Assembly (NCBI GenBank): GCA_963811595.1
Contig: CAWERW010000013.1
Span: forward strand, 186,001-250,000
Direction of reading: 5' to 3'
DNA from: DASQFQ01 sp963811595
Lineage (GTDB): Bacteria > Actinomycetota > Thermoleophilia > Solirubrobacterales > Solirubrobacteraceae
Length of the DNA: 64,000 bases
The position numbers and the translations under genes are program-made. Of the stretch, positions 45,469 to 53,401 are shown in pieces (the first letter of the stretch is position 1; the number at the start of each line of letters is the position of its first letter). The notes under the pieces were generated by a model. It searched no databases. It had not been told where the DNA came from and worked only from the letters and a program-made list of their open reading frames with translations.

Positions 45469-45839
45469 AGCTGTTGCTCGACACGCACGCCGCGCTCTGG
45501 TTCCTCAGCGGCGACGAGCGCCTCGGCGAGGCTGCGAGGCACCACCTCACCGACGACACCAACCGCGTGCTCCTCAGCGCCGCCGTGGTCTGGGAGATCG
45601 CGATGAAGCGCTCCCTGGGCAGGCTCGAGGTGCCGGACGAGTACCTGCCGCTCCTGCTCGACGCCGGTGTGCAGGCGCTCGGGGTGAGCCTCGAGCATGC
45701 GGCCGCCGTCGAGCACCTGCCGGCGCATCACCGCGACCCCTTCGATCGGATGCTCGTCGCCCAGGCGGCGATCGAGGGCGCGGCGCTGGTGTCGCGCGAC
45801 GACGCGCTGCGCCCCTACGACGTGACGCTGATCTGGTGA
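45465..45839 (+). CDS. VapC-like PIN-domain toxin
   Basis: About 124 residues from a TTG at 45465 overlapping the antitoxin stop. PIN residues: Asp in KLLLDTHAALWFLSGDERLG, Glu in LSAAVVWEIAMKRSLGRLEV and the Asp pair in HHRDPFDRMLVAQAAIEGAA, then LVSRDDALRPYDVTLIW. This is the subgroup paired with Phd/YefM antitoxins (COG3744-like). It is predicted to be an Mg-dependent endoribonuclease. Its stop overlaps the GTG of the following methyltransferase (GTGA), so the toxin-antitoxin pair is read into a glycan operon. Confidence 0.9.
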   Translation: MKLLLDTHAALWFLSGDERLGEAARHHLTDDTNRVLLSAAVVWEIAMKRSLGRLEVPDEYLPLLLDAGVQALGVSLEHAAAVEHLPAHHRDPFDRMLVAQAAIEGAALVSRDDALRPYDVTLIW

Positions 45840-46474
45840 CCGCCGCCAAGCCCGCGGGCTACTACTCGCTCGACCGCGCCGACGTGGTCGCGGAGCTGCC
45901 GCAGCCGCTCGGCCGGGCGCTCGACGTCGGCTGTGGCGAGGGCGGCGTCGGCCGCTCGCTGCGGGCCGCGGGCGCGACCGAGGTACACGGCGTCGAGATC
46001 ATGGAGGCGGCCGGCGCGGTCGCGCGCGAGTCGCTCGACTCCGTCTTCGTCGGGCCGGTCGAGGAGGCGCTCGGCAGCGGCGCGCTGCCCGGGCCGTTCG
46101 ACACGATCTGCTGCTACGACGTGCTCGAGCACCTCGTGGATCCGGGGGCGGTGCTGCGGCAGCTGCGCGCGCTGGCCGAGCCGGGGGCGCGGCTGCACAT
46201 CTCGATCCCCAACGCGCGGCACTTCTCGCTCGTCTACGACCTCGTGCTGCGCGGGACGTTCGGCTACACCGAGTCCGGCCACCGCGACGCGACGCACCTG
46301 CGCTGGTACACGCGGCGCGACCTCGTCGCGCTCGTGGGCGGCGCGGGCTGGGACGTGCGGTGGGTCGTGGGCGACGTGGCGGGCGGGCACAACGCGCGCC
46401 TGGACCGGCTGACGCGGGGGAAGCTGCGCGAGTTCCTCGCGCTCCAGTGGCACCTGCTCGCGCACGCCGCGTGA
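45836..46474 (+). CDS. Class I SAM-dependent methyltransferase
   Basis: About 212 residues from a GTG at 45836. Motif I is RALDVGCGEGGVGRSLRAAG, followed by VHGVEIMEAAGAVARESLDS, FDTICCYDVLEHLVDPGAVL, LRALAEPGARLHISIPNARH and DATHLRWYTRRDLVALVGGA. This is the Methyltransf_23 group common in polysaccharide clusters, often beside GT2 enzymes. It is coupled to the PIN toxin upstream and to the GT2 downstream (both GTGA-type overlaps), so these four genes form one transcription unit. Confidence 0.87.
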   Translation: MTAAKPAGYYSLDRADVVAELPQPLGRALDVGCGEGGVGRSLRAAGATEVHGVEIMEAAGAVARESLDSVFVGPVEEALGSGALPGPFDTICCYDVLEHLVDPGAVLRQLRALAEPGARLHISIPNARHFSLVYDLVLRGTFGYTESGHRDATHLRWYTRRDLVALVGGAGWDVRWVVGDVAGGHNARLDRLTRGKLREFLALQWHLLAHAA

Positions 46475-47355
46475 CCTGGGCCGTCTGCGTCCTGAACTGG
46501 AACGGGCGCGAGGACACGCTGCGCTGCCTCGCGTCGCTGCGCGGGGCGCGCGTGGTGGTGGCGGACAACGGGTCGGCGGACGGGAGCGTGGAGGCTGTGC
46601 GCGCCGCGTTCCCGGACGTCGAGCTCGTCGAGAACGGCGCGAACCTCGGGTTCAGCGGCGGCAACAACGCGGCGATCCGGCGGGCGCTGGACGGCGGGGC
46701 GGAGTGGGTGGTGCTGCTCAACAACGACGCCGAGGCCGAGCCGGGGATGCTCGCCGCGCTGGAGGCCGCCGCGGCGCGCCACCCGCGCGCGGGGGTGCTC
46801 GCGGGCAAGCTGCTCTACCCGGACGGCCGTGTGCAGTGGGCGGGTCAGCGCGTGGGGCTGCTCACCGGCTACTCCGGCCGCCCGCGCGGGCACGGGCGGC
46901 CCGACGGCTTCGCCTACTCCGTCGAGGGGCGCACCGACCGGGCGGTCGGCGCGCTGATGGCGGTCTCGCGGGAGGCGATCGAGCGGGCGGGGCTGCTCGA
47001 CGAGGACCTGTTCGCCTACGTCGAGGACGTCGACTGGTCGCTGCGCATCCGCGAGGCCGGCTTCGAGTGCGTGTTCGTGCCGACGGCGCGCGCCGTGCAC
47101 CGCGTGTCGGCGTCGACGGGCGGCGCGGAGGCGTCGACGCACACCGTCTACTACGGCGTCCGCAACACGCTCGTCGTGTGCGAGCGCCACCGGCCGCTCG
47201 GCGGCGCCGGCACGGCTCTGCGCCGGGCGTCGGTGCTCGCGACGTTCCTGGCCCACGCGGTGGGCGTGCTGCGCTCGGGCGCGGCGGTGCGGGCCGTCGT
47301 GGAGGGCTACCGGGACGCGGAGGCGGGGCGGCTGGGCGAGAGAGCGCGCTCGTAG
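46471..47355 (+). CDS. Family 2 glycosyltransferase (rhamnosyltransferase-like)
   Basis: About 294 residues from a GTG at 46471 (VTWAVCVLNWNGREDTLRCL). VVVADNGSADGSVEAV, LVENGANLGFSGGNNAAIRR and the metal motif VVLLNNDAEAEPGMLAALEA are typical of GT2 WbbL-like enzymes. GKLLYPDGRVQWAGQRVGLL, AVGALMAVSREAIERAGLLD and YVEDVDWSLRIREAGFECVF follow. A C-terminal helix may associate with the membrane. Its 3' end overlaps the convergent GT4 gene by 49 bases. Confidence 0.88.
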   Translation: MTWAVCVLNWNGREDTLRCLASLRGARVVVADNGSADGSVEAVRAAFPDVELVENGANLGFSGGNNAAIRRALDGGAEWVVLLNNDAEAEPGMLAALEAAAARHPRAGVLAGKLLYPDGRVQWAGQRVGLLTGYSGRPRGHGRPDGFAYSVEGRTDRAVGALMAVSREAIERAGLLDEDLFAYVEDVDWSLRIREAGFECVFVPTARAVHRVSASTGGAEASTHTVYYGVRNTLVVCERHRPLGGAGTALRRASVLATFLAHAVGVLRSGAAVRAVVEGYRDAEAGRLGERARS

Positions 47356-48394
47356 ACCTCGGCCGTCCCGCGGGCGGCGGCGGCCCAGGAGAACTGCTGC
47401 GCCCGCCCTCGGCCGGCCGCGCGCAGGCGATCGGCGTCGGACAGCGCGGTGCGGATCGCCTCGGCGACCGACGCCGCGGACGACGCGTCGAAGTAGACCG
47501 CGGCGTCCGCGGCCACCTCGCGCAGCACCGGCAGGTCCGAGCACGCGACCGGCACGCCGCGCGCCATCGCCTCGAGCACGGGGAGGCCGAAGCCCTCGAA
47601 GCGCGTCGGGGTGGCGACGACGGTCGCGGCGGCGTAGAGCGCCTCGAGCCGCGTCGGGGTCGACGCCGCCGAGCAGCCGGACCTCGACGCCGCGCTCCGC
47701 CGCGCGGGCGCGCAGGCCGCCGGTGTCGGTGCCGTGGCCGGCGAAGACGAGCAGCGGGCGCTCCGTCCATCGCCGCGACGCCGTCGACCAGCGCGGCGAG
47801 GTTCTTGTGCGGCAGGTCGGAGGCGACGCTGAGCACGAGCGGGCGGTCGCCCTGGCCGACGTCGGCCGGGGCGGGCCGCGGGTCGGGCGGGGGCGTGACG
47901 CCGTTGGGGACGACGTCGACGTGCGCGATCCCCAGCTCGTCGGCGAGGTCGGCGGCGGAGGCGTGCGAGACCGTGATCACGCGCCGGGCGCGCTTGGCGG
48001 CGGCGGTGACGAGCACGTTCGTGCCCACGCGCATCGCGGTCGGGACGGTGTCGGGGAGCTTGCGCCAGAGGACGTCGTGGACCGTCAGCACGCGCGGCGG
48101 CCCGCCCGCGACCGGCCCGAAGTTGGCCACCGAGTGCAGGAGGTCGAGCCCGCGCGCGGCGCGCGGCAGCCGCCACAGCTCGCCGGCCGCCCACGACCCG
48201 CGCGCGACGCCGGAGGAGCCGACCGGGACGACGTGCGCCGCCTCGCTCCAGAACCCGTCGCCGGTGGTCTCGCGGTTGACGAGCGCGGTGATCTCGAGCG
48301 AGGGCGCGAGGTGGCGGAGCAGCTCGCGCGCGTAGGTCTCGCGGCCGCCGGTCTGGCCGGGGACGAGGAACAGGAGGTCGAGCCCGACCCTCAC
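47307..48394 (-). CDS. Glycosyltransferase family 4 (two frameshifts)
   Basis: About 360 codons from a GTG at 48394 overlapping the upstream GT2 stop: VRVGLDLLFLVPGQTGGRET, LEITALVNRETTGDGFW, DLLHSVANFGPVAGGPPRVL, TVHDVLWRKLPDTV and RVITVSHASAADLADELGIA, then LVLSVASDLPHKNLAALVDG. Breaks near 47765 and 47670 move the frame; TRLEALYAAATVVATPTRFE, GFGLPVLEAMARGVPVACSD (EX7E) and AQQFSWAAAARGTAEVYERA complete the donor domain. It resembles mannosyltransferase-type GT4 (WbaZ-like). It is followed by the end of a convergent GT2. Confidence 0.82.
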
Positions 48395-49385
48395 AACGCC
48401 GACTTCACCGCGCGCCAGAACGCGGCCTGGGCCGCGGCGAGCGGCTTGATCTGCGCGGCGGGTCCGAGGAAGGGGTTGTCCAGGCCGGCGGTGAGCGACG
48501 CGGCGAACTCGCGCGGGCTGACCGTGGCGGCCGACTGCACCGCCGCGCGGCGCCGCAGCGCGGCGGGGAGGCCGCGCAGCACGGCGACCGACGCGCGGGC
48601 CTTCGCGCCCAGCCATCCGCCCCGCACGGCCACAACGAAGAACGCGAGCTCGGCGGCGAGCAGGGCCGGCAGCAATGCGGCGAGCAACCGCCCCGGATAC
48701 GCGCCGAGCACCGTCAGCCAGCGGTTGCGCTCGAGCAGGAACCACTTCTGCTCGCCCTTCGCGAACTCGTAGCCGTGCTCGACCAGCGCGCTCCCCGCCA
48801 CGCCGACCTCCCAGCCGGCGAGCCGCAGCCGCAGCGACAGGTCGAGGTCCTCGCCGTACATGAAGTAGTCGGCGTCGAACCCGCCGACCGCGTCCCATGC
48901 CGGTCGCCGCACCACCAGCGCCGCCCCCGAGGCGAAGCCCACCTCCCGGTCCTCGCCCCAGTCCGCGACACGGTCGCCGTAGCCGCCCGACCAGCCGACC
49001 CCGAGCCAGTGCACCTCGCCGCCGCGCGTGTTGACCTCCGCGCCACCCGGCAGCGTCACGAGCGCCTGCCACGCGCCCCACTCCGGATGCGCGTCCGCCG
49101 CCGCGCGCAGCGCGTCGAAGCACCCCGGCAGCGGCGCCGCGTCGGGGTTGAGGAAGAACAGGAGCGGCGCCGAGGTCGCCGCCGCGCCGGCGTTGCAGCC
49201 GCCGGCGAAGCCCGACGTTGCGCTCGAGCCGCAGCACCGGACGCGCCGCCCGGCCAATCGGAAGACGCGTTGTCGACGATCAGCAGCTCGTCATCCGAGC
49301 CCAGCTGCGGCCGCAGCGCGGCGAGCGTCGCGGGCAGGTCGCCCGCAGACTCGTAGGCGACGATGACGACGGCGAGCGCCGTCAA
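48391..49385 (-). CDS. Family 2 glycosyltransferase (rhamnosyltransferase-like; two frameshifts near the N-terminus)
   Basis: About 330 codons, TTG start at 49385 overlapping the DUF2304 stop (TTGA): LTALAVVIVAYESAGDLPAT, LLIVDNASSDW. The frame changes near 49256 and 49212 within a stretch that should read LERNVGFAGGCNAGAAATSA. It then continues LLFFLNPDAAPLPGCFDALR, WQALVTLPGGAEVNTRGGEV, FASGAALVVRRPAWDAVGGF and DADYFMYGEDLDLSLRLRLA. The C-terminal helix region (LLPALLAAELAFFVVAVRGG) suggests membrane attachment. It is part of a four-gene run with DPM1-like GT2, DUF2304 and GT4. Confidence 0.82.
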
Positions 49386-49804
49386 GGAGTGCGGGTCAGC
49401 TCGGCCGGGCGCTCGACCTCGGCCGCCGCGCGCTCACCGGCCTCCTCGCCCAGCCGCGCGCGCAGCTGGTCGACCTCGTGCTGGAGCAGGCCGACGCGCT
49501 GGGCGAGCACCTTGGTCTGCTCGGCCAGCCGCGAGATGACCAGCGAGAAGTGCAGCAGCATCACGAGCACGAACCCGAACGCGACCGCGAACAGCGCCGA
49601 CGGCGCGTAGAAGATCCCGACCGCGCTCGCCAGCTCCTCCAGCGCGCCCCGCCACACGGACAGGCCGAGCAGCACGGCGGAGGAGAACAGCCACAGCAGC
49701 GCGTAGCGCTCGAGCAGCCGGCGCTGGCGCACGAGCTCGAACACGAGCACGAACAGCCCGGCGGTGACGATGATCGCGAGGATCTGCAGGCGCGAGACGT
49801 CCAC
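49382..49804 (-). CDS. DUF2304 membrane protein
   Basis: About 140 residues from a GTG at 49804 that shares a base with the upstream stop (TAGTG). Three hydrophobic helices (LQILAIIVTAGLFVLVFELV, LLWLFSSAVLLGLSVW, SALFAVAFGFVLVMLLHFSL) are followed by a coiled-coil-like tail (SRLAEQTKVLAQRVGLLQHE, VDQLRARLGEEAGER). The pattern R-R-R-L-L-E-R-Y-A-L-L-W is the DUF2304 signature. The family is nearly always next to DPM1-like GT2 genes, as here, and may anchor or assist them. Function is otherwise unknown. Confidence 0.85.
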   Translation of the reverse strand: MDVSRLQILAIIVTAGLFVLVFELVRQRRLLERYALLWLFSSAVLLGLSVWRGALEELASAVGIFYAPSALFAVAFGFVLVMLLHFSLVISRLAEQTKVLAQRVGLLQHEVDQLRARLGEEAGERAAAEVERPAELTRTP

Positions 49805-50559
49805 TAGATCCCCGGCTCCGCGGCGACGGGGGCGGGCTCGCCGGCGCGCACCGCGGGGCGCGCGCGGAACAGCCCGACGAACACGGCCAGCAGCACCTTG
49901 ATCATGTAGTAGATCGAGCGCGTCGAGTTGATCGAGGACACGCCGCCGGTGCGCTCGCGCATCCGCACGGGCAGCTCGACGCTGCGCAGCGCGTGCGCGT
50001 GCATGAGCAGCACCGCCTCGACCTCGGGATAGTCGTGCGGGTAGTCGCGGGCGAACAGGTCGATCCCGCGGCGGCCGCACATGCGCAGGCCGGAGGTCGG
50101 GTCGGTCACCCGCTGGCCGACCACGCGCGAGAGCACCGAGGAGAAGATGCGGATGCCGAGCCGGCGCGGCGCGGAGCTGCGGAAGCCGTCGCCGTCGTCG
50201 GCGAGGAAGCGCGAGCCGGTGACCATGTCGAGCTCGTCGTGCGCGTTGAGGTAGCTGAGCATGTCCGCGAGGCAGCGCGGGTCGTGCTGGCCGTCGCCGT
50301 CGACCTGCACGGCGACGTCGTAGCCGCGCTCCGACGCGTACAGGTAGCCCGACTGCACGGCGCCGCCGATGCCGAGGTTGAACGGGTGGCGGACCACTTC
50401 GGCGCCGGCTGCGCGGGCGCGCTCGGAGGTCTCGTCGGTCGAGCCGTCGTCGATCACGACGACGTCGAACCCCGGCGCGTGCTCGCCGAGCTCCGCGACG
50501 ACGCGACCGATCGACTCGGACTCGTTGTAGGCGGGGACGATGGCGAGCTGGGCGGGCAT
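49804..50559 (-). CDS. Family 2 glycosyltransferase, dolichyl/polyprenyl-phosphate sugar synthase-like
   Basis: About 251 residues: MPAQLAIVPAYNESESIGRV, VVVIDDGSTDETSERARAAG, NLGIGGAVQSGYLYASERGY and the metal motif VAVQVDGDGQHDPRCLADML. DMVTGSRFLADDGDGFRSSA, VTDPTSGLRMCGRRGIDLFA and the acceptor-side MRERTGGVSSINSTRSIYYM follow. This is the DPM1/GtrB-like group, which makes polyprenyl-phosphate-linked sugars for use by membrane GT-C enzymes outside the cell. It overlaps the DUF2304 gene. Its product could supply the DUF2142 or GT-C-like membrane proteins nearby (inference). Confidence 0.9.
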   Translation of the reverse strand: MPAQLAIVPAYNESESIGRVVAELGEHAPGFDVVVIDDGSTDETSERARAAGAEVVRHPFNLGIGGAVQSGYLYASERGYDVAVQVDGDGQHDPRCLADMLSYLNAHDELDMVTGSRFLADDGDGFRSSAPRRLGIRIFSSVLSRVVGQRVTDPTSGLRMCGRRGIDLFARDYPHDYPEVEAVLLMHAHALRSVELPVRMRERTGGVSSINSTRSIYYMIKVLLAVFVGLFRARPAVRAGEPAPVAAEPGI

Positions 50560-50652
50560 GACTCGGTTGAAACGGCGCCGGAAAGCGCGAGTTTCGGTGG
50601 TTCAGGGTAACGCGGGGCCCAGATTGCGCGCCGCTAGGCTCCGCCTCCCTTC

Positions 50653-52779
50653 GTGACCGCCCGCACGTCCCCCGAGCCTTCCGCGGTGCCGACTGCGCCG
50701 GCGCGCGGGCGGCGCGTCGCGCTCGTCGTCGCGGGGCTGCTGGTGCTCGTCGCGCTCGCCTACCTCCTGTTCGGCGTCACCGAGCCGCGCGTGGCGGGCG
50801 TCTCGCGCGCGGTGCCCGAGCGCCCCGTCGCCACGCTGCAGCCGGGCGCCGAGGCGTGCCAGGCGACGTCGGTGCCGGCCGGGACCGGCGCCGTCCAGAC
50901 GCACGTGCGCGGCACGCCCGGCCCGATGCAGCTCGAGCTGCGCGGCGCGCAGGGCGAGCGGCTCGCGAGCGCGAGCGGCGGCCCGCGCTTCCGCCTCGAC
51001 CGCACGCTCGCGCGCGACACGCCCGCGCAGCTGTGCCTGCGCGCCGGCGACGGCCCGCCCGCGCTGCTGCTCGGCGACCTCTCCAACAGCGGGCTCACCC
51101 TCGACGGCGAGCCGGCGCAAGGCGGGCTCGCGCTCGTCTATTACCGCGCCGGCGAGGAGAGCACCGCGACACTGCTCGGGCTCGTCGCGGAGCGCGCGCA
51201 GCGCCTGCGCGGCGCGTTCGGCGGCGGCTGGCGGGCGCCGGTCTTCGTGCTGCTGCTGGTCGTGTCGCTCGCGCTCACCGTGCTGAGCGCGCGCGGCCGG
51301 GCGGTGTGGGTCGGCGTGGCGACCGTCGCGATCTGCAACGCGCTCGCGTGGAGCCTGCTCACGCCCGTGTTCCAGATCCCCGACGAGAACGCGCACCTCT
51401 CCTACGTCCAGGACATGGTCGAGAAGGGGCAGCCGCCGCGCTACATCGGCCCGTCGCTGTCGCCGCAGCTGCAGACGCTCGTCGACGTCTCCGAGCTCGG
51501 CCACGTGAACTTCAACCGCGACGCCCGGCCGCCGTGGACGGCGGGCGACGACGCGATGGTGGAGCGGCGCCTCGACGCCAACCCCGACCGCGTGAACAAG
51601 GCGAGCTACCTCGCCGTCGCCGACTACCCGCCGGCCTACTACGCGAAGATGGCGCCCGTCTACCGCGCGGTGACGGCGGCGGGCGGCAACACGCTCGACG
51701 CGGTCACGCCGCTGCGCGCGGCGTCGGCGCTGTTCGCGGGCGTCGCCGTGCTCGCCGTGTTCGCGTTCCTGCTCGAGCTGTTCCCGGATAGGCGCTCCCT
51801 CGCGGTGCTCGCCGCGTTGATCTGCGCATGGCATCCGGTGTTCGCGTGGATCTCGGGCGGCGTGAGCCCTGACGCGCTGCTGATCCCGGCGGGCTGCGTG
51901 ATGTTCTGGCTGTTCGCGCGCGCGTTCCGGCGCGGGCTGACGCCGTGGCTCGCCGCCGCGCTGGGGCTGACGCTGGCGGTGGCGCTGCTGACCAAGATCG
52001 CGGCGCTCGGCTTCGTCCCCGGCTGGATCGCGGGCGTCGCGCTGCTCGTCTGGCGCAGCGAGGCGCGCGTGCGCAACGGGGCCGCCGCGGTGGTCGCCGC
52101 CGCGGCGCCGCTGGGCGCGTACGTGCTCGCCAACGTCGCGCTGTGGGACCGCTCCGCGATCCCGGGCGCGCTGACCGGCGCCGAGGGCGTCGGCTCCGAG
52201 CCCGCCGGCGAGGCCGCGAGCACGAGCCTGACCGGCTTCGCGTCGTACCTGTGGCAGTACGTGCTCCCGCGCGTCGGCGGGATGCAGGACTACTTCAACG
52301 CGGGCTGGACGCCGCGGGACCTGTGGGTGCCGATCTGGGTCGGGCGCTTCGGCTGGTCGGACTACCAGTTCCCGACGCTGCTCAACCGCGCTGCGCTGAT
52401 CGTCTACGCCGTGATCGCGGTCGCCGCGCTCGTGGTGCTCGTAAGGTTCCTGCGCAGCCGCCCCGAGCTGCGCGCTCCCTTCGCGATCTTCGCGCTGCTC
52501 GGGCTGGGGCTCGTCGTGCTGGTCGCCCGCGTCGGCTACCCGCTGCGCGTCTCGGGCTCGGGCGTCTTCGAGCAGGGCCGCTACTACATGCCGCTGATCC
52601 CCCTCTACGCACTCGCCCTCGTCCTCGCCGCGCAGATCCTCAGCGAGCGGCGGGCACGGCTGGCGCTCGCCGCGTTCCTGGCGGTGACGGTGCTGCACTT
52701 CGGCGGCGCGCTCGGGCTGACGGCGAAGCGCTACTACACGTTCTCCGGCTTCCACACGGACACCCGTGCGACGCGCTAG
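50653..52779 (+). CDS. DUF2142 membrane protein, copy 1 (N-terminal extracytoplasmic domain plus GT-C-like membrane domain)
   Basis: About 708 residues, GTG start at 50653. After helix 1 (VALVVAGLLVLVALAYLLFG), an extracytoplasmic beta-rich domain (about 50-190) has paired cysteines (EACQATSVP, AQLCLRAG). The DUF2142 membrane domain starts WVGVATVAICNALAWSLLTP with the loop FQIPDENAHLSYVQDMVEKG, whose D-E-N/P-x-H motif is the GT-C-like active-site candidate. Further landmarks are ADYPPAYYAKMAPVYRAVTA, WISGGVSPDALLIPAGCVMF, WVGRFGWSDYQFP and GVFEQGRYYMPLIPLYALAL. It is probably a polyprenyl-sugar-dependent glycosyltransferase. It overlaps the next gene by 14 bases. Confidence 0.87.
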   Translation: MTARTSPEPSAVPTAPARGRRVALVVAGLLVLVALAYLLFGVTEPRVAGVSRAVPERPVATLQPGAEACQATSVPAGTGAVQTHVRGTPGPMQLELRGAQGERLASASGGPRFRLDRTLARDTPAQLCLRAGDGPPALLLGDLSNSGLTLDGEPAQGGLALVYYRAGEESTATLLGLVAERAQRLRGAFGGGWRAPVFVLLLVVSLALTVLSARGRAVWVGVATVAICNALAWSLLTPVFQIPDENAHLSYVQDMVEKGQPPRYIGPSLSPQLQTLVDVSELGHVNFNRDARPPWTAGDDAMVERRLDANPDRVNKASYLAVADYPPAYYAKMAPVYRAVTAAGGNTLDAVTPLRAASALFAGVAVLAVFAFLLELFPDRRSLAVLAALICAWHPVFAWISGGVSPDALLIPAGCVMFWLFARAFRRGLTPWLAAALGLTLAVALLTKIAALGFVPGWIAGVALLVWRSEARVRNGAAAVVAAAAPLGAYVLANVALWDRSAIPGALTGAEGVGSEPAGEAASTSLTGFASYLWQYVLPRVGGMQDYFNAGWTPRDLWVPIWVGRFGWSDYQFPTLLNRAALIVYAVIAVAALVVLVRFLRSRPELRAPFAIFALLGLGLVVLVARVGYPLRVSGSGVFEQGRYYMPLIPLYALALVLAAQILSERRARLALAAFLAVTVLHFGGALGLTAKRYYTFSGFHTDTRATR

Positions 52780-53401
52780 CGCGGTCGTCGTCGGGGTGCT
52801 CGTCGCGGCGCTCCTGGTGCTCGGGGTGCGCGCGCTGCTGCAGGAGGGCGAGCGCTACGCCGGCACCAACTCGATCCCGGCGAACCAGGTCGTGCTCGAG
52901 CTGCCGGGCGGCCCGCGCCTGTGCCAGAAGGGCGAGCTCGTGCCGGCGGACACCGCGGCGGTCGAGTTCGCGCAGGCGACGTCGGGCGGGCGGGCGCCCG
53001 GGCTCAGCGTCGAGCTGCGCGACGAGGACGGCCGCGTGCTCGCCCGTGGCGCGAACCCCGGCGGCTACGGCCCGACCGTCGTCGCGGTGAAGATCCCCGT
53101 CCAGCGCGAGGAGCGCGCGGGCGTCGAGCTGTGCCTGCGCGTCGCGGGCGGCGGCAAGCTCCAGCTCTACGGGCTCGCCAACGCGGAGGGCAAGCTGACG
53201 CTCGCCGGCAAGGACCGGCCGGGCGTGCTGCGCGTCGGCTACAAGCGGCCGGGGAGCGAGACGTGGCTGGCGCTGCTGCCGACGATCGCCGACCGCTTCG
53301 CGGTCGCCAAGACGCGGCTCGCGGGCCCGTGGACGTTCTGGTTCGTGTGGGGGCTGCTGCTGCTCGCGGCCGGCATCGGGATCCGGACGGTGCTGCGGTG
53401 A
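52766..53401 (+). CDS. N-terminal half of DUF2142 protein copy 2 (anchored extracytoplasmic domain)
   Basis: About 211 residues from a GTG at 52766. Helix 1 (AVVVGVLVAALLVLGVRALL), then a beta-rich domain with paired cysteines (GPRLCQKGELVPAD, ERAGVELCLRVAGGG) and GKLTLAGKDRPGVLRVGYKR, ending in a second helix (TFWFVWGLLLLAAGIGIRTV). This equals residues 1-210 of copies 1 and 3. Its TGA overlaps the GTG of the next frame (GTGA), which encodes the rest of the DUF2142 protein. Either the gene has split into two coupled genes, or one base is wrong near 53400. Confidence 0.75.
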   Translation: MRRASAVVVGVLVAALLVLGVRALLQEGERYAGTNSIPANQVVLELPGGPRLCQKGELVPADTAAVEFAQATSGGRAPGLSVELRDEDGRVLARGANPGGYGPTVVAVKIPVQREERAGVELCLRVAGGGKLQLYGLANAEGKLTLAGKDRPGVLRVGYKRPGSETWLALLPTIADRFAVAKTRLAGPWTFWFVWGLLLLAAGIGIRTVLR

